Assembly (NCBI GenBank): GCA_900769545.1
Contig: CAAGGZ010000098.1
Span: 5,905 to 69,904 of the forward strand
Direction of reading: 5' to 3'
From: Clostridia bacterium
GTDB lineage: Bacteria; Bacillota; Clostridia; Christensenellales; Borkfalkiaceae
Length of the DNA stretch: 64,000 nucleotides
Position numbers and translations under genes: made by a program. The notes below the pieces were generated by a model. The model saw nothing but the letters and a program-made list of their open reading frames with translations. It ran no database searches and was not told the DNA's origin. Below are positions 52,836 to 61,648 of this stretch, in pieces (positions within the stretch are counted from its first letter, which is position 1; each line of letters starts with the position of its first letter).

Positions 52836-53655
52836 AATTCTTTTGGCGGTTTGCATACTTGTTTGTCTGTGCGGTTGGATTGTATGGGGAAACACTGCCA
52901 TACAAATCAACGAATATACCGTAAAAAGCGAGCGTTTACCTGCCGAATTTTCTGGTTTTCGTATTGCGCAGGTTTCCGATTTGCACAACGCCGAGTTCGG
53001 GGATAACAATGCAGAGCTTGTGAAAAAGCTCCAAAAGACAGAGCCCGATATTATCGTACTGACAGGGGATTTGATAGACTCCCGAAAAACAAAGATAGAC
53101 GTGGCGGTGCAGTTTGCTTCTGCGTGTACGAAGCTCGCGCCGACTTACTACGTGAGCGGTAATCACGAGAGTCGTGGGGGCTATGAAACGCTGAAAGAAG
53201 GCTTGTTATCCGTGGGCGTTATTCTTTTGGAAGATACGGAAACGTTTATTGAAAAGGACGGGGCGCGTATTCGATTGGTTGGCGTGGTTGACCCTGATTT
53301 TCGTAAAAACGTGTATGAGACGGATACCGACTATATGCAAAAAACTCTGTCAAAGTTTTCTTGGGGCGCGGAATATACCGTTTTGTTATCGCATAGACCC
53401 GAATTGTTTGCTTGCTACGTAGCAGTAGACGCAGACCTTGTTTTTAGCGGTCATGCGCACGGCGGGCAGTTCCGTTTGCCTTTTATCGGGGGGATGTTTG
53501 CGCCCGACCAGGGATTCTTTCCAAGTTATGACGCAGGACTGTATACACAGGAACAAACGAATATGTTGGTGAGCCGAGGCTTAGGAAACAGTCTGTTTCC
53601 TTTCCGAGTGAACAACCGACCTGAAATCGTTGTGGCAACGCTCGTGAATGCTTAA
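52819..53655 (+). CDS. Membrane-anchored calcineurin-like metallophosphoesterase
   Basis: 278 residues. N-terminal helix (about 4-22) followed by a phosphoesterase domain with DLHNAEFG, GDLID, GNHES, LSHRPE and GHAHGGQ, the full two-metal site; close to the YkuE type. The substrate is unknown. The ATG overlaps the metH end by 17 bases. Confidence 0.9.
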   Translation: MKRLFKILLAVCILVCLCGWIVWGNTAIQINEYTVKSERLPAEFSGFRIAQVSDLHNAEFGDNNAELVKKLQKTEPDIIVLTGDLIDSRKTKIDVAVQFASACTKLAPTYYVSGNHESRGGYETLKEGLLSVGVILLEDTETFIEKDGARIRLVGVVDPDFRKNVYETDTDYMQKTLSKFSWGAEYTVLLSHRPELFACYVAVDADLVFSGHAHGGQFRLPFIGGMFAPDQGFFPSYDAGLYTQEQTNMLVSRGLGNSLFPFRVNNRPEIVVATLVNA

Positions 53656-53752
53656 ATTATGCAAAAGTGACAAAATATACAGAAGTTTATACATTTATGC
53701 AGAATATACACAAAATATTCAAAAAACTTGAAAAATAAAGGCGTAAAATAAT

Positions 53753-53781
53753 TTGACAAACGGAAAATATGGGTGTATAAT
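53753..53781 (+). promoter_or_regulatory. Promoter of the arginine genes
   Basis: TTGACA (53753-53758), 17-bp spacer, TATAAT (53776-53781). Confidence 0.85.
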
Positions 53782-53799
53782 GATTGCATAAATCAAAAA

Positions 53800-53817
53800 T
53801 TATTCAATATTTATGCA
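53800..53817 (+). promoter_or_regulatory. Candidate ArgR operator
   Basis: TTATTCAATATTTATGCA reads on the minus strand as TGCATAAATATTGAATAA, close to the ARG-box form TGNAT-4-ATNCA with one mismatch. It lies about 19 bases after the -10 box. Related TTATGCA words recur at 53656, 53693 and, inverted, at 53784. Confidence 0.5.
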
Positions 53818-53847
53818 AAAATTCATCTTGAAAGGAGACATAGAATT

Positions 53848-55071
53848 ATGGACAAGAAAGACATCAAAAAAGTAGTGCTCGCATACTCGGGCGGTTTGGA
53901 TACCTCGATTATCATTCCCTGGCTCAAAGAAAATTACAACAACTGCGAAGTTATCGCAGTCAGCGGTAACGTAGGTCAGGCGGACGAATTGGACGGTTTG
54001 GAAGAAAAGGCGCTCAAAACAGGCGCTTCCAAGCTCTACGTAGAAGATTTGACGGACGAATTTGTAGACGAATACGTTATCCCCACGATGCAGGCAGGGG
54101 CTAAGTATGAAGAATATTTGTTGGGTACTTCCTTTGCGCGTCCCGTAATCGCAAAGCGTATTGTCGAGATTGCGAAAAAGGAAGGGGCAGACGCTATCTG
54201 CCACGGCTGTACGGGTAAGGGTAATGACCAGGTACGTTTTGAGTTGACGATTAAAGCCTTTGCGCCCGATATGAAAATCATCGCGCCTTGGCGTGAATGG
54301 TCGATTAAGTCCCGCGAAGAGGAAATCGACTATGCAGAAGCGCACAACGTGCCTTTGAAAATTAACCGTGAAACCAACTATTCTAAGGATAAGAACCTTT
54401 GGCATTTGAGCCACGAGGGTTTGGATTTGGAGGACGCTGGTAACGAGCCGCAGTATGAAAAGGAAGGATTCCTTGAAATGGGTGTTTCGCCGTTGCAGGC
54501 TCCCGATAAGCCCACGTATGTGGAAATCGATTTTGAAAAGGGTAAACCCGTTGCGCTCGACGGCAAAAAGATGAGTGCGAAAGAGATTATTTTGGCGCTC
54601 AACAAGGTAGGAGGCGAAAACGGTATCGGGCTTTTGGACATCGTAGAAAACCGTTTGGTGGGTATGAAGTGTCGCGGCGTATACGAAACGCCGGGCGGCG
54701 AAATTTTGTATAAAGCGCACAGCTATTTGGAAACGCTCTGTTTGGATAAATACACAGCGCATAAGAAGCAGGAGCTTTCGGTATGTTTTGCAGAGCTTGT
54801 CTACAACGGACAGTGGTTTACCCCTCTTCGTGAAGCGTTGACGGCGTTTGTAGACAAGACGCAGGAAAACGTAACGGGTAAAGTACGTTTGAAGCTGTAC
54901 AAAGGCAACATTATCAAAGCCGGCGCGTGGAGCGACTATTCCTTGTACTCGGAAGAAATTGCAACGTTCGGTGAAGACCACGTTTACAATCAAGCTGACG
55001 CAACGGGCTTTATTGAATTGTTCGGATTGCCTATTAAGGTGCAGGCGCAAGTCAACCAGAAAAACAAGTAA
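53848..55071 (+). CDS. argG: Argininosuccinate synthase
   Basis: 407 residues. ATP-binding AYSGGLDTS (12-20) and the [13 protein letters not shown] citrulline/aspartate motif. It joins citrulline and aspartate. AAAGGAG precedes ATG 53848, which fits the family start; the longer frame from 53773 overlaps the -10 box. First gene of the arginine cluster. Confidence 0.97.
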   Translation: MDKKDIKKVVLAYSGGLDTSIIIPWLKENYNNCEVIAVSGNVGQADELDGLEEKALKTGASKLYVEDLTDEFVDEYVIPTMQAGAKYEEYLLGTSFARPVIAKRIVEIAKKEGADAICHGCTGKGNDQVRFELTIKAFAPDMKIIAPWREWSIKSREEEIDYAEAHNVPLKINRETNYSKDKNLWHLSHEGLDLEDAGNEPQYEKEGFLEMGVSPLQAPDKPTYVEIDFEKGKPVALDGKKMSAKEIILALNKVGGENGIGLLDIVENRLVGMKCRGVYETPGGEILYKAHSYLETLCLDKYTAHKKQELSVCFAELVYNGQWFTPLREALTAFVDKTQENVTGKVRLKLYKGNIIKAGAWSDYSLYSEEIATFGEDHVYNQADATGFIELFGLPIKVQAQVNQKNK

Positions 55072-55074
55072 AAC

Positions 55075-55170
55075 GACGTATGTACGTCGCATTTCTACGT
55101 TGCTGTTCGGTTACATACTAACGGTATGCGCCCTCACAGCGCCTTGAACTGCTCGTATCTCCGCCGTTTT
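55075..55170 (+). repeat. Intergenic repeat, GCGTTGC...GCGCCTTGA family (second copy)
   Basis: ACGACGTATGTACGTCG palindrome, CTACGTTGCTG, ACATAC/GTATGC inverted pair, GCGCCTTGAACTG and CCGCCGTTT. Related to 20533-20712. Confidence 0.55.
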
Positions 55171-55202
55171 AAGTGCGAAATGCGAAGTGCGAAATTGTGG
55201 CA
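55171..55202 (+). repeat. Heptad repeat array with fixed tail
   Basis: Four degenerate AAGTGCG/AATGCG units and the tail AAATTGTGGCA. Confidence 0.8.
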
Positions 55203-55300
55203 GAGTTTTTTTAAATAAAGCTACAACGTCGGCAAAGTTGCCAATTTGCGATTGACAAAGTCAATCAATTCACATATCAGTCATTGTACGGAGAAAAATT

Positions 55301-55332
55301 TGCCTATCGCAGCCGCGATAGGCAAGCGTGTT
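55301..55332 (+). terminator. Terminator-like hairpin just before argH
   Basis: TGCCTATCGC (55301-55310) pairs perfectly with GCGATAGGCA (55315-55324), loop AGCC, then AGCGTGTTTTT. It ends about 10 bases before the argH ATG, so it could attenuate argH and the rest of the cluster. Confidence 0.65.
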
Positions 55333-55340
55333 TTTAGATT

Positions 55341-56720
55341 ATGGAAAAAATGTGGGCAGGGCGGTTTCAAAAAGCCCTGGATAAAAAAGCAGACGATTTT
55401 AATTCTTCCCTGCGTTTTGATTTCAGAATGTACGCGCAGGATATAAAAGGCTCGATGGCGCACGCGGCAATGCTCGCAAAACAAGGCATTGTTCCCGAAA
55501 AGGACGTCGATTTGATATTGGACGGGTTAGAAGGTATCCTTGCCGATTTAGAGGCAGGGAAGCTCACCTTTGACGACAACGCCGAAGATATTCACATGTA
55601 TGTCGAGGCGGAGCTCACCAAACGTATCGGGGAAGCAGGCAAAAAGCTGCACACCGCGCGTAGCCGTAACGACCAAGTAGCGGTGGATATTCGTTTATAT
55701 CTTCGAGATAAAGCTGCGGAAGTGGTGGAGCTTGTCAAAACCCTTCTTTCCGTTGTGGTAGATAAAGCGGAAGAAACCGCAGACGTGATTGCGCCCGGGT
55801 ACACGCATTTACAACGCGCGCAACCCATTTCGTTTGGGCATCAGTTGATGGCGTATGCGATGATGCTGCTCCGTGATATGGGCAGAATCAAGGACGCCGT
55901 AAAGCGTATGAACGTTTCGCCTTTGGGAAGCTGCGCTTTGGCTGGAACGACCTATCCCACGGACAGAGCGTTCGTGGCGGAAAAGCTCGGGTTTGACGGC
56001 GTTATGCAAAATAGTATCGATGGGGTTTCCGACCGCGATTTTTGCGTGGAGCTGATGAGCGCGTTTGCAATCCTTATGATGCACCTGTCGAGATTTTCCG
56101 AGGAAATTATTTTGTGGTCGAGTTGGGAGTTCAAGTTTATCGAGCTTGACGATTCCTACACTACGGGCTCGTCCATTATGCCGCAAAAGAAAAACCCTGA
56201 CATGGCGGAGCTTGTCCGCGGTAAAACGGGTAGAGTATACGGAAATTTAATGGCGCTTTTGACGACGCTCAAAGGCTTGCCGCTCGCATACAATAAGGAC
56301 ATGCAAGAGGACAAGGAGGCGATTTTCGATTCGTTAGACACGGTGATTATGTGTTTGGAAGTGTTTGCGCCTATGGTTGCGACGATGAAAGTGAATGCGG
56401 ACATTACGTATAAAGCGGCGCAGAAAGGCTTTATCAACGCCACCGATTTGGCGGATTATCTGACGAAAAAGGGCGTGCCGTTCCGTGTTGCGTATAAGGC
56501 GGTGGGGCAAATTGTGGCTGAGTGTATCGAAAAGGGCTGTGTTTTGGACGAATATCCCTTGGCGGAATACAAAAAACACAGCGACGTTTTTGAAGAAGAT
56601 TTATATGAAGAAATCTCTCTTGAAACTTGCGTAAACAAGCGTTTAAGCGAGGGCGGAGCTTCTCCTTCGTCTGTGAGAAAACAGGTGGAATGGGTGAGGA
56701 AGGAAATGCAAAATGCATAA
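55341..56720 (+). CDS. argH: Argininosuccinate lyase
   Basis: 459 residues. The flexible active-site loop GSSIMPQKKNPD (about 276) with catalytic Ser, TARSRNDQVA and GYTHLQRAQP. It releases arginine and fumarate. No clear ribosome binding site before ATG 55341. Its last three codons (QNA) and stop are made of heptad-repeat sequence, so the array has grown into the gene end. Confidence 0.96.
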   Translation: MEKMWAGRFQKALDKKADDFNSSLRFDFRMYAQDIKGSMAHAAMLAKQGIVPEKDVDLILDGLEGILADLEAGKLTFDDNAEDIHMYVEAELTKRIGEAGKKLHTARSRNDQVAVDIRLYLRDKAAEVVELVKTLLSVVVDKAEETADVIAPGYTHLQRAQPISFGHQLMAYAMMLLRDMGRIKDAVKRMNVSPLGSCALAGTTYPTDRAFVAEKLGFDGVMQNSIDGVSDRDFCVELMSAFAILMMHLSRFSEEIILWSSWEFKFIELDDSYTTGSSIMPQKKNPDMAELVRGKTGRVYGNLMALLTTLKGLPLAYNKDMQEDKEAIFDSLDTVIMCLEVFAPMVATMKVNADITYKAAQKGFINATDLADYLTKKGVPFRVAYKAVGQIVAECIEKGCVLDEYPLAEYKKHSDVFEEDLYEEISLETCVNKRLSEGGASPSSVRKQVEWVRKEMQNA

Positions 56721-56742
56721 TGCAAAATGCAAAATTGAGGAA
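56705..56742 (+). repeat. Heptad repeat array overlapping the argH stop codon
   Basis: AATGCAAAATGCATAATGCA and one more unit, then the tail AAATTGAGGAA; the argH TAA is inside. Confidence 0.82.
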
Positions 56743-56777
56743 GAATTAGAGAGCGTTTTAAACAACGTGGAGAAAAT

Positions 56778-57704
56778 ATGAAAAAAGTATTTATTGACGG
56801 CAGCGCAGGGACAACGGGCTTGCGGATATACGAAAGACTTTCCAAAAGAGAGGACGTTGCATTACTGCTCCTGTCAGAGGAAAAAAGAAAAGATATTTCG
56901 GCGAGAAAGGAAATGCTCAATCGCGCGGACGTGGCGTTTTTATGTCTGCCCGACGATGCGGCAAGGGAAGCGGTAACGCTCGTCGAAAACCCCGAAACGG
57001 TGATAATCGACGCCTCCACGGCGCATAGAACGTTGTCCGATTGGGCGTATGGCTTTCCGGAGCTTTCCAAAGCCCATGAAGGACGGATATTGAGCTCTAA
57101 AAGAATAGCAAACCCCGGCTGTCATGCCAGCGGCTTTATTGCGCTTACTTATCCGCTTGTGGAAGCAGGGCTGTTGAAGAAAGACGCTTTGCTTACCTGT
57201 CATTCGATTACGGGTTATTCGGGCGGCGGTAAAAAAATGATTACCGAATACGAAACGGAGAGCCGTAATTTGTTATTGGGCGCGCCCCGTCAGTACGGGC
57301 TTTCGCAACAGCATAAGCATTTAAAAGAAATGCAAGCCATCGTTGGCTTGGAAGTTGCGCCTATGTTTTCGCCTATCGTGGCAGATTTTTACAGCGGTAT
57401 GACAGTGACGGTGCCTTTGTTTAAACAGCAGATAAACGGCTCGATAGAGGACGTAAAAGCGGTGCTCAAGCAAAAATACAACGGCGAGATTGTCAGTTAT
57501 GTCGAAAGTGTGGACGAGGACGGATTTATTTCCGGGCTTGCGTTATCGGGGAAGGACAGTATGAAAATTACCGTATGCGGCAACGCAGAGCGAATTTTAC
57601 TCATAGCGGCGTATGACAACCTTGGCAAAGGCGCAAGCGGCGCGGCGGTGGAATGTATGAATATGGTCATCGGCGCGGATACAAAAGCAGGGCTGATTTT
57701 GTAA
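56778..57704 (+). CDS. argC: N-acetyl-gamma-glutamyl-phosphate reductase, short type
   Basis: 308 residues, the shorter type-2 form. NADP motif IDGSAGTTGLR (6-16) and the catalytic Cys in NPGCHASGF (C115). Third step of arginine synthesis. GTGGAG precedes the ATG. Confidence 0.95.
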   Translation: MKKVFIDGSAGTTGLRIYERLSKREDVALLLLSEEKRKDISARKEMLNRADVAFLCLPDDAAREAVTLVENPETVIIDASTAHRTLSDWAYGFPELSKAHEGRILSSKRIANPGCHASGFIALTYPLVEAGLLKKDALLTCHSITGYSGGGKKMITEYETESRNLLLGAPRQYGLSQQHKHLKEMQAIVGLEVAPMFSPIVADFYSGMTVTVPLFKQQINGSIEDVKAVLKQKYNGEIVSYVESVDEDGFISGLALSGKDSMKITVCGNAERILLIAAYDNLGKGASGAAVECMNMVIGADTKAGLIL

Positions 57705-57742
57705 ATGCAAAATGCAAAATGCAAAATGCAAAATGCGAAATG
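57703..57742 (+). repeat. Heptad repeat array
   Basis: Five AATGCAA units in almost perfect register starting at the argC stop codon, the purest array in the window. Confidence 0.85.
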
Positions 57743-57838
57743 AAGGTAGGATTTTTAAAATTCAGCCATAACGGCGATGAAATCAACAATGTGCGAAACC
57801 AAAGGTTTCTATAATTCACATACAAAAAAGGAAAAAAT

Positions 57839-59053
57839 ATGTTAAAACAAATTCAGGGCGGCGTTTGCGCCGCAAAAGGCTTTACCGCAAACGGCGTACA
57901 CTGCGGTATTCGTAAAAATAAAACCAAGCGCGATTTGGCGCTTATTTACAGCGAAGTTCCTGCAAGCGCGGCGGCGGTGTATACCAAAAACCTCGTGAAA
58001 GGCGCTCCGCTTACCGTTACCAAAAACAATATTGCGGACGGCAAAGCGCAGGCGATTATTTGCAACAGCGGCAACGCCAACACCTGCAATGCCAACGGTA
58101 TCGAGATTGCGGAAACGACTTGCGCGATTCTTGGCAAGGCGCTCCGTTTAAAAGCCACCGACGTGGTTGTTGCTTCTACGGGCGTCATTGGTCAGCCTTT
58201 GGATATTACTCCCATTCAAAACGGAATCCCTGCCCTCGTAGAGGGCTTGGGCGCGCACAGTAATCTTGCGTGCGAGGGGATTATGACGACGGACATGAAA
58301 CCCAAAGAAATCGCCTTTGAGTTTACGGTAGACGGCAAAGTTTGCCATATCGGCGGTATCGCGAAAGGGAGCGGTATGATTCATCCCAATATGGCGACGA
58401 TGCTCGTGTTTGTTACCACCGATTGCGCGGTTGCGCCTCAGGCTCTTCAAAAGGCGTTGTCCAAGGACGTAGAGGACTCGTTTAATATGGTCAGCATTGA
58501 CGGCGACACGTCCACCAACGATATGGTGACGGTGCTTGCAAACGGTTTGGCTGGGAATAAGGAGCTCACTGAAACAGACGAAGAATTTGCGATTTTCACG
58601 GCGGCGTTGAACGCCGTAACGACCTACCTTTGCAGATTGATTGCAGGGGACGGCGAGGGCGCGACAAAGCTCCTTGAGTGTAAAGTCGAGGGGGGCAGGG
58701 ATGCGTTGACGGCGAAAATTGTCGCAAAATCGGTTATTTGTTCCTCGCTTTTTAAAGCGGCTATGTTCGGCGCGGACGCAAACTGGGGACGCGTACTTTG
58801 CGCAATCGGGTATTCGGGCGCAGACGTGGACGTGAATAAGGTCGGCGTGAGCTTCCGCTCTGCAAAAGGAAGTATCACGGTTTGTGAAAACGGAGCAGGC
58901 ATACCTTTCTCGGAAGAAAAAGCCAAAGAGATATTATTGGAAAGCGAAATCGAAATTTTAATCACGCTCGGTGACGGCGACGGAACAGCGACCGCTTGGG
59001 GTTGTGATTTGACGTATGATTATGTAAAGATTAACGGCGACTATCGAACTTAA
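57839..59053 (+). CDS. argJ: Bifunctional ornithine acetyltransferase / N-acetylglutamate synthase
   Basis: 404 residues. The self-cleavage and nucleophile site lies in HPNMATML (Thr, about 188), with NSGNANTCN and DGDTSTNDM upstream and downstream. It moves the acetyl group from acetylornithine to glutamate and closes the acetyl cycle. The start has a GGAAAA site only. A segment VEGGRDALTA (about 283-292) has a DNA match in fmt. Confidence 0.95.
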   Translation: MLKQIQGGVCAAKGFTANGVHCGIRKNKTKRDLALIYSEVPASAAAVYTKNLVKGAPLTVTKNNIADGKAQAIICNSGNANTCNANGIEIAETTCAILGKALRLKATDVVVASTGVIGQPLDITPIQNGIPALVEGLGAHSNLACEGIMTTDMKPKEIAFEFTVDGKVCHIGGIAKGSGMIHPNMATMLVFVTTDCAVAPQALQKALSKDVEDSFNMVSIDGDTSTNDMVTVLANGLAGNKELTETDEEFAIFTAALNAVTTYLCRLIAGDGEGATKLLECKVEGGRDALTAKIVAKSVICSSLFKAAMFGADANWGRVLCAIGYSGADVDVNKVGVSFRSAKGSITVCENGAGIPFSEEKAKEILLESEIEILITLGDGDGTATAWGCDLTYDYVKINGDYRT

Positions 59054-59079
59054 TACGACGGCTTGTCGTATTAAGTTTG

Positions 59080-59117
59080 AAATGCAAAATGCAAAGTGCA
59101 AAATGCAAAATTGTGGA
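59080..59117 (+). repeat. Heptad repeat array with fixed tail
   Basis: Four units and the tail AAATTGTGGAA, soon after argJ, behind a TAATACGAC/GTCGTATTA hairpin (59051-59072). Confidence 0.82.
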
Positions 59118-59232
59118 AGGATAGGAAGTCAAGGAACTCAGTTCCTTGTCAGGGTGCAGGGGCGGAAGCCCTTGCAATAGTAGCCCTTCCAAAAGCAAGC
59201 TATGCTTGCGCTACTACTGCGCAGCAGCGATA
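59118..59232 (+). repeat. Palindrome-array element D
   Basis: CAAGGAACTCAGTTCCTTG, GGGCGGAAGCCC, GCAAGCTATGCTTGC and CTGCGCAGCAG hairpins; close to element C at 40.6 kb, differing at loops and paired positions. Confidence 0.82.
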
Positions 59233-59266
59233 AAAATGCAAAGTGCAAAATGCAAAATGCGAAATA
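59233..59266 (+). repeat. Heptad repeat array
   Basis: Four AATGCAA-type units after element D. Confidence 0.8.
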
Positions 59267-59364
59267 TACAGGTTGATTTTGCAGTAAATCAAAGTCTGGA
59301 TGCAACGGCACGTTGCCTGTGGAACGCTGGCAACAATTCACGAAAATTACTTATGGAGTTTATT

Positions 59365-60234
59365 ATGGAAAAACCTACCACGGCGCAACGCGCGCAAATA
59401 TTAACCCAAGCGTTACCCTATATTCAAAAATATTATAATAAAATCATCGTCGTAAAGTATGGCGGTAATGCGATGCTTAATGACGAGCTCAAGGAAGCCG
59501 TGATGGGCGATATTGTATTGCTCTCGCTTATCGGTATCAAAGTTGTGTTGGTACACGGCGGCGGCCCTGAAATCACGGAAATGCTTGGGAAAGTGGGTAA
59601 AAAGTCGGAGTTTGTCAACGGGCTTCGCGTTACCGACCAAGAAACGGTGGATATTGTGCAGATGGTATTGGCGGGCAAAGTGAATAAAAACCTCGTCAAC
59701 CACTTGCAGAGAAAGGGCGGTAAAGCTATCGGGCTTTGCGGTATGGACGGCCACATGATCCGCGCGAAAAAGGTGGACGAACGTTTGGGCTTTGTCGGAG
59801 AGATTACCGACGTCAACGTAGCGCCTGTTGTCGACGTGCTCGAAAAGGGGTATATTCCTGTCATTTCAACGGTTGGCTATGATTTGGACGGCAATACGTA
59901 CAATATCAATGCGGACACCGTTGCGGCGCGTATTGCAGGGGAATTGAAAGCGGAATGTCTGATTTCTATGACGGATATTGTGGGTTTGCTCCGTGATAAG
60001 GACGACCCGACGACGCTCATTCCCAAGGTATACGTTTCCGACGCGCCCAAGCTTATGAGAGACGGCGTTATCAGCGGCGGTATGATTCCCAAAATTAACT
60101 GCTGTATCGAGGCGATTCGCCGTGGGGTGCATAAGGTCTTTATTTTGGACGGCAGAGTGCCGCACGCCATCTTGATTGAAATTCTCACTGACGAGGGCTT
60201 GGGAACAATGTTTGTTTCGGGGAGCGGTATTTAA
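59365..60234 (+). CDS. argB: Acetylglutamate kinase
   Basis: 289 residues. KYGGNAM (about 31-37) for ATP, HGGGPEITEML for substrate, and the late GGMIPKI. Second step of arginine synthesis. ATG 59365 follows GGAG; the longer frame from 59146 runs through the repeat region and is rejected. The stop overlaps the argD ATG (TAATG). Confidence 0.96.
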   Translation: MEKPTTAQRAQILTQALPYIQKYYNKIIVVKYGGNAMLNDELKEAVMGDIVLLSLIGIKVVLVHGGGPEITEMLGKVGKKSEFVNGLRVTDQETVDIVQMVLAGKVNKNLVNHLQRKGGKAIGLCGMDGHMIRAKKVDERLGFVGEITDVNVAPVVDVLEKGYIPVISTVGYDLDGNTYNINADTVAARIAGELKAECLISMTDIVGLLRDKDDPTTLIPKVYVSDAPKLMRDGVISGGMIPKINCCIEAIRRGVHKVFILDGRVPHAILIEILTDEGLGTMFVSGSGI

Positions 60235-61394
60235 TGAACATCATTGAATTGGATAAACAGTACGTTGCGAACACCTACGCGCGTTTTCCTTTGCAGCTTG
60301 TAAAAGGAAAGGGCTCCTTGGTGTACGATGAAAACGGAAAAGAATATATTGACTTGGGCACAGGTATTGCAGTCAACGCATTCGGCGTGGGTGATACCGA
60401 ATGGAAAGCGGCGGTAATTGCGCAGCTTGACAAAATTCAACACACCTCCAACCTGTATTATAGCGAGCCTTGCGCTCTGCTTGCGAAAGAGCTCTGCGTT
60501 CGAACTGGTATGAAAAAGGTGTTTTTCTCCAACTCGGGGGCAGAAGCCAACGAGTGCGCCATCAAGGCGGCGAGAAAGTATGGGGAGATCAAAAAAGGCA
60601 AGGAATATTGCACGGTAATCACCCTAAAAAACAGCTTCCACGGGCGCACGATTACAACCCTTTCAGCGACGGGACAGGACGTATTTCACGAGCATTTCAC
60701 GCCTATGACGGAGGGGTTTGTATATGCAACGGCGAATGATTTTGAGGAATTGAAAACACTTGCGATAAACCACAAATGTTGCGGCGTGATGATAGAGCTT
60801 GTGCAAGGCGAGGGCGGCGTGATGGCGCTCGATAAGGAATATGTACAGGCAGTAGCGGCGTTTTGTCAAGAACAAGATATGCTGTTGATTGCAGACGAGG
60901 TACAAACGGGCAACGGCAGAACGGGCAGTTTGTATGCGTTTATGGAATACGGCATTATTCCCGACGTGGTTACGACCGCGAAAGGCTTAGGCGGCGGTTT
61001 GCCGATTGGCGCAACGATGCTCGGGGAAAGAGCGGAAACGTTGTTCACGGCGGGGTTGAACGGCTCCACGTTCGGCGGAAATCCCGTGGCGTGCGCAGGC
61101 GCGTTGAGTATATTAGAGCGCATAGACGAAAAACTGCTTGCAGAAGTCAAAGAAAAGAGCGCGTACATTTTCAATGAATTACAGAACGCAGAGGGCGTAA
61201 AGAGCGTTTCGGGTATGGGTTTTATGATCGGTATTGAAACGGAAAAAGACGCCTCTAAGGTTATCGCGGATTGTATGGAAAAGGGAGTTTTGGTGATAAA
61301 AGCGAAGAACAAAGTACGTTTGTTGCCTGCGCTCAATATCCCGTGGGAACAGTTAAAAAAGGCGATTACAACGCTGAAAACGGCGTTGAAGTAA
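60234..61394 (+). CDS. argD: Acetylornithine aminotransferase
   Basis: 386 residues. PLP lysine in TTAKGLGGGLP (about 249), FFSNSGAEANE and ADEVQTGNGRTG. Fourth step of arginine synthesis. Coupled to argB by overlap. Confidence 0.96.
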   Translation: MNIIELDKQYVANTYARFPLQLVKGKGSLVYDENGKEYIDLGTGIAVNAFGVGDTEWKAAVIAQLDKIQHTSNLYYSEPCALLAKELCVRTGMKKVFFSNSGAEANECAIKAARKYGEIKKGKEYCTVITLKNSFHGRTITTLSATGQDVFHEHFTPMTEGFVYATANDFEELKTLAINHKCCGVMIELVQGEGGVMALDKEYVQAVAAFCQEQDMLLIADEVQTGNGRTGSLYAFMEYGIIPDVVTTAKGLGGGLPIGATMLGERAETLFTAGLNGSTFGGNPVACAGALSILERIDEKLLAEVKEKSAYIFNELQNAEGVKSVSGMGFMIGIETEKDASKVIADCMEKGVLVIKAKNKVRLLPALNIPWEQLKKAITTLKTALK

Positions 61395-61625
61395 AAAAGG
61401 GAAGTAAGAAGTCAAGAAACTTAGTTTCTTGCGAGGTGTGGAGCAGAGCTCCACGGGAAGAAGCCCAAAGAGAAGCAAAGCTTTGCTTTGCGCTAAAAGA
61501 CGCCTTTGGCGTAGATGGCAGAGCCATGTAGCGCAAAACTGTGTTTTGCTTTTAAAGGGGGACATTGCAAAGGCCCCGCCTCTGCACACCGCAAGGGACA
61601 ACGTCCCTTGACCCTAAGTATTAGA
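61395..61625 (+). repeat. Palindrome-array element E
   Basis: CAAGAAACTTAGTTTCTTG, GTGGAGCAGAGCTCCAC, GCAAAGCTTTGCTTTGC, ACGCCTTTGGCGT, GCAAAACTGTGTTTTGC and AAGGGACAACGTCCCTT, with a GGGGGACATTGCAAAGGCCCC patch. It shares modules with element B at 31.8 kb. No gene. Confidence 0.85.
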
Positions 61626-61648
61626 AAACACATCAAAAGGAGATAGAA

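Noticed and set aside
53800..55092. 430-codon open frame on the minus strand opposite argG
   Set aside because: It exactly shadows argG, has no ribosome binding site, and its product is rich in Arg, Phe and Cys as expected from antisense reading of a conserved gene.
57703..57742. Heptad arrays considered as a CRISPR array
   Set aside because: The units are 7 bases in direct tandem with no spacers, and no cas genes are present.
59146..59364. N-terminal extension of ArgB by 73 residues
   Set aside because: The extension translates palindrome and heptad repeats; the family start and a GGAG site are at 59365.
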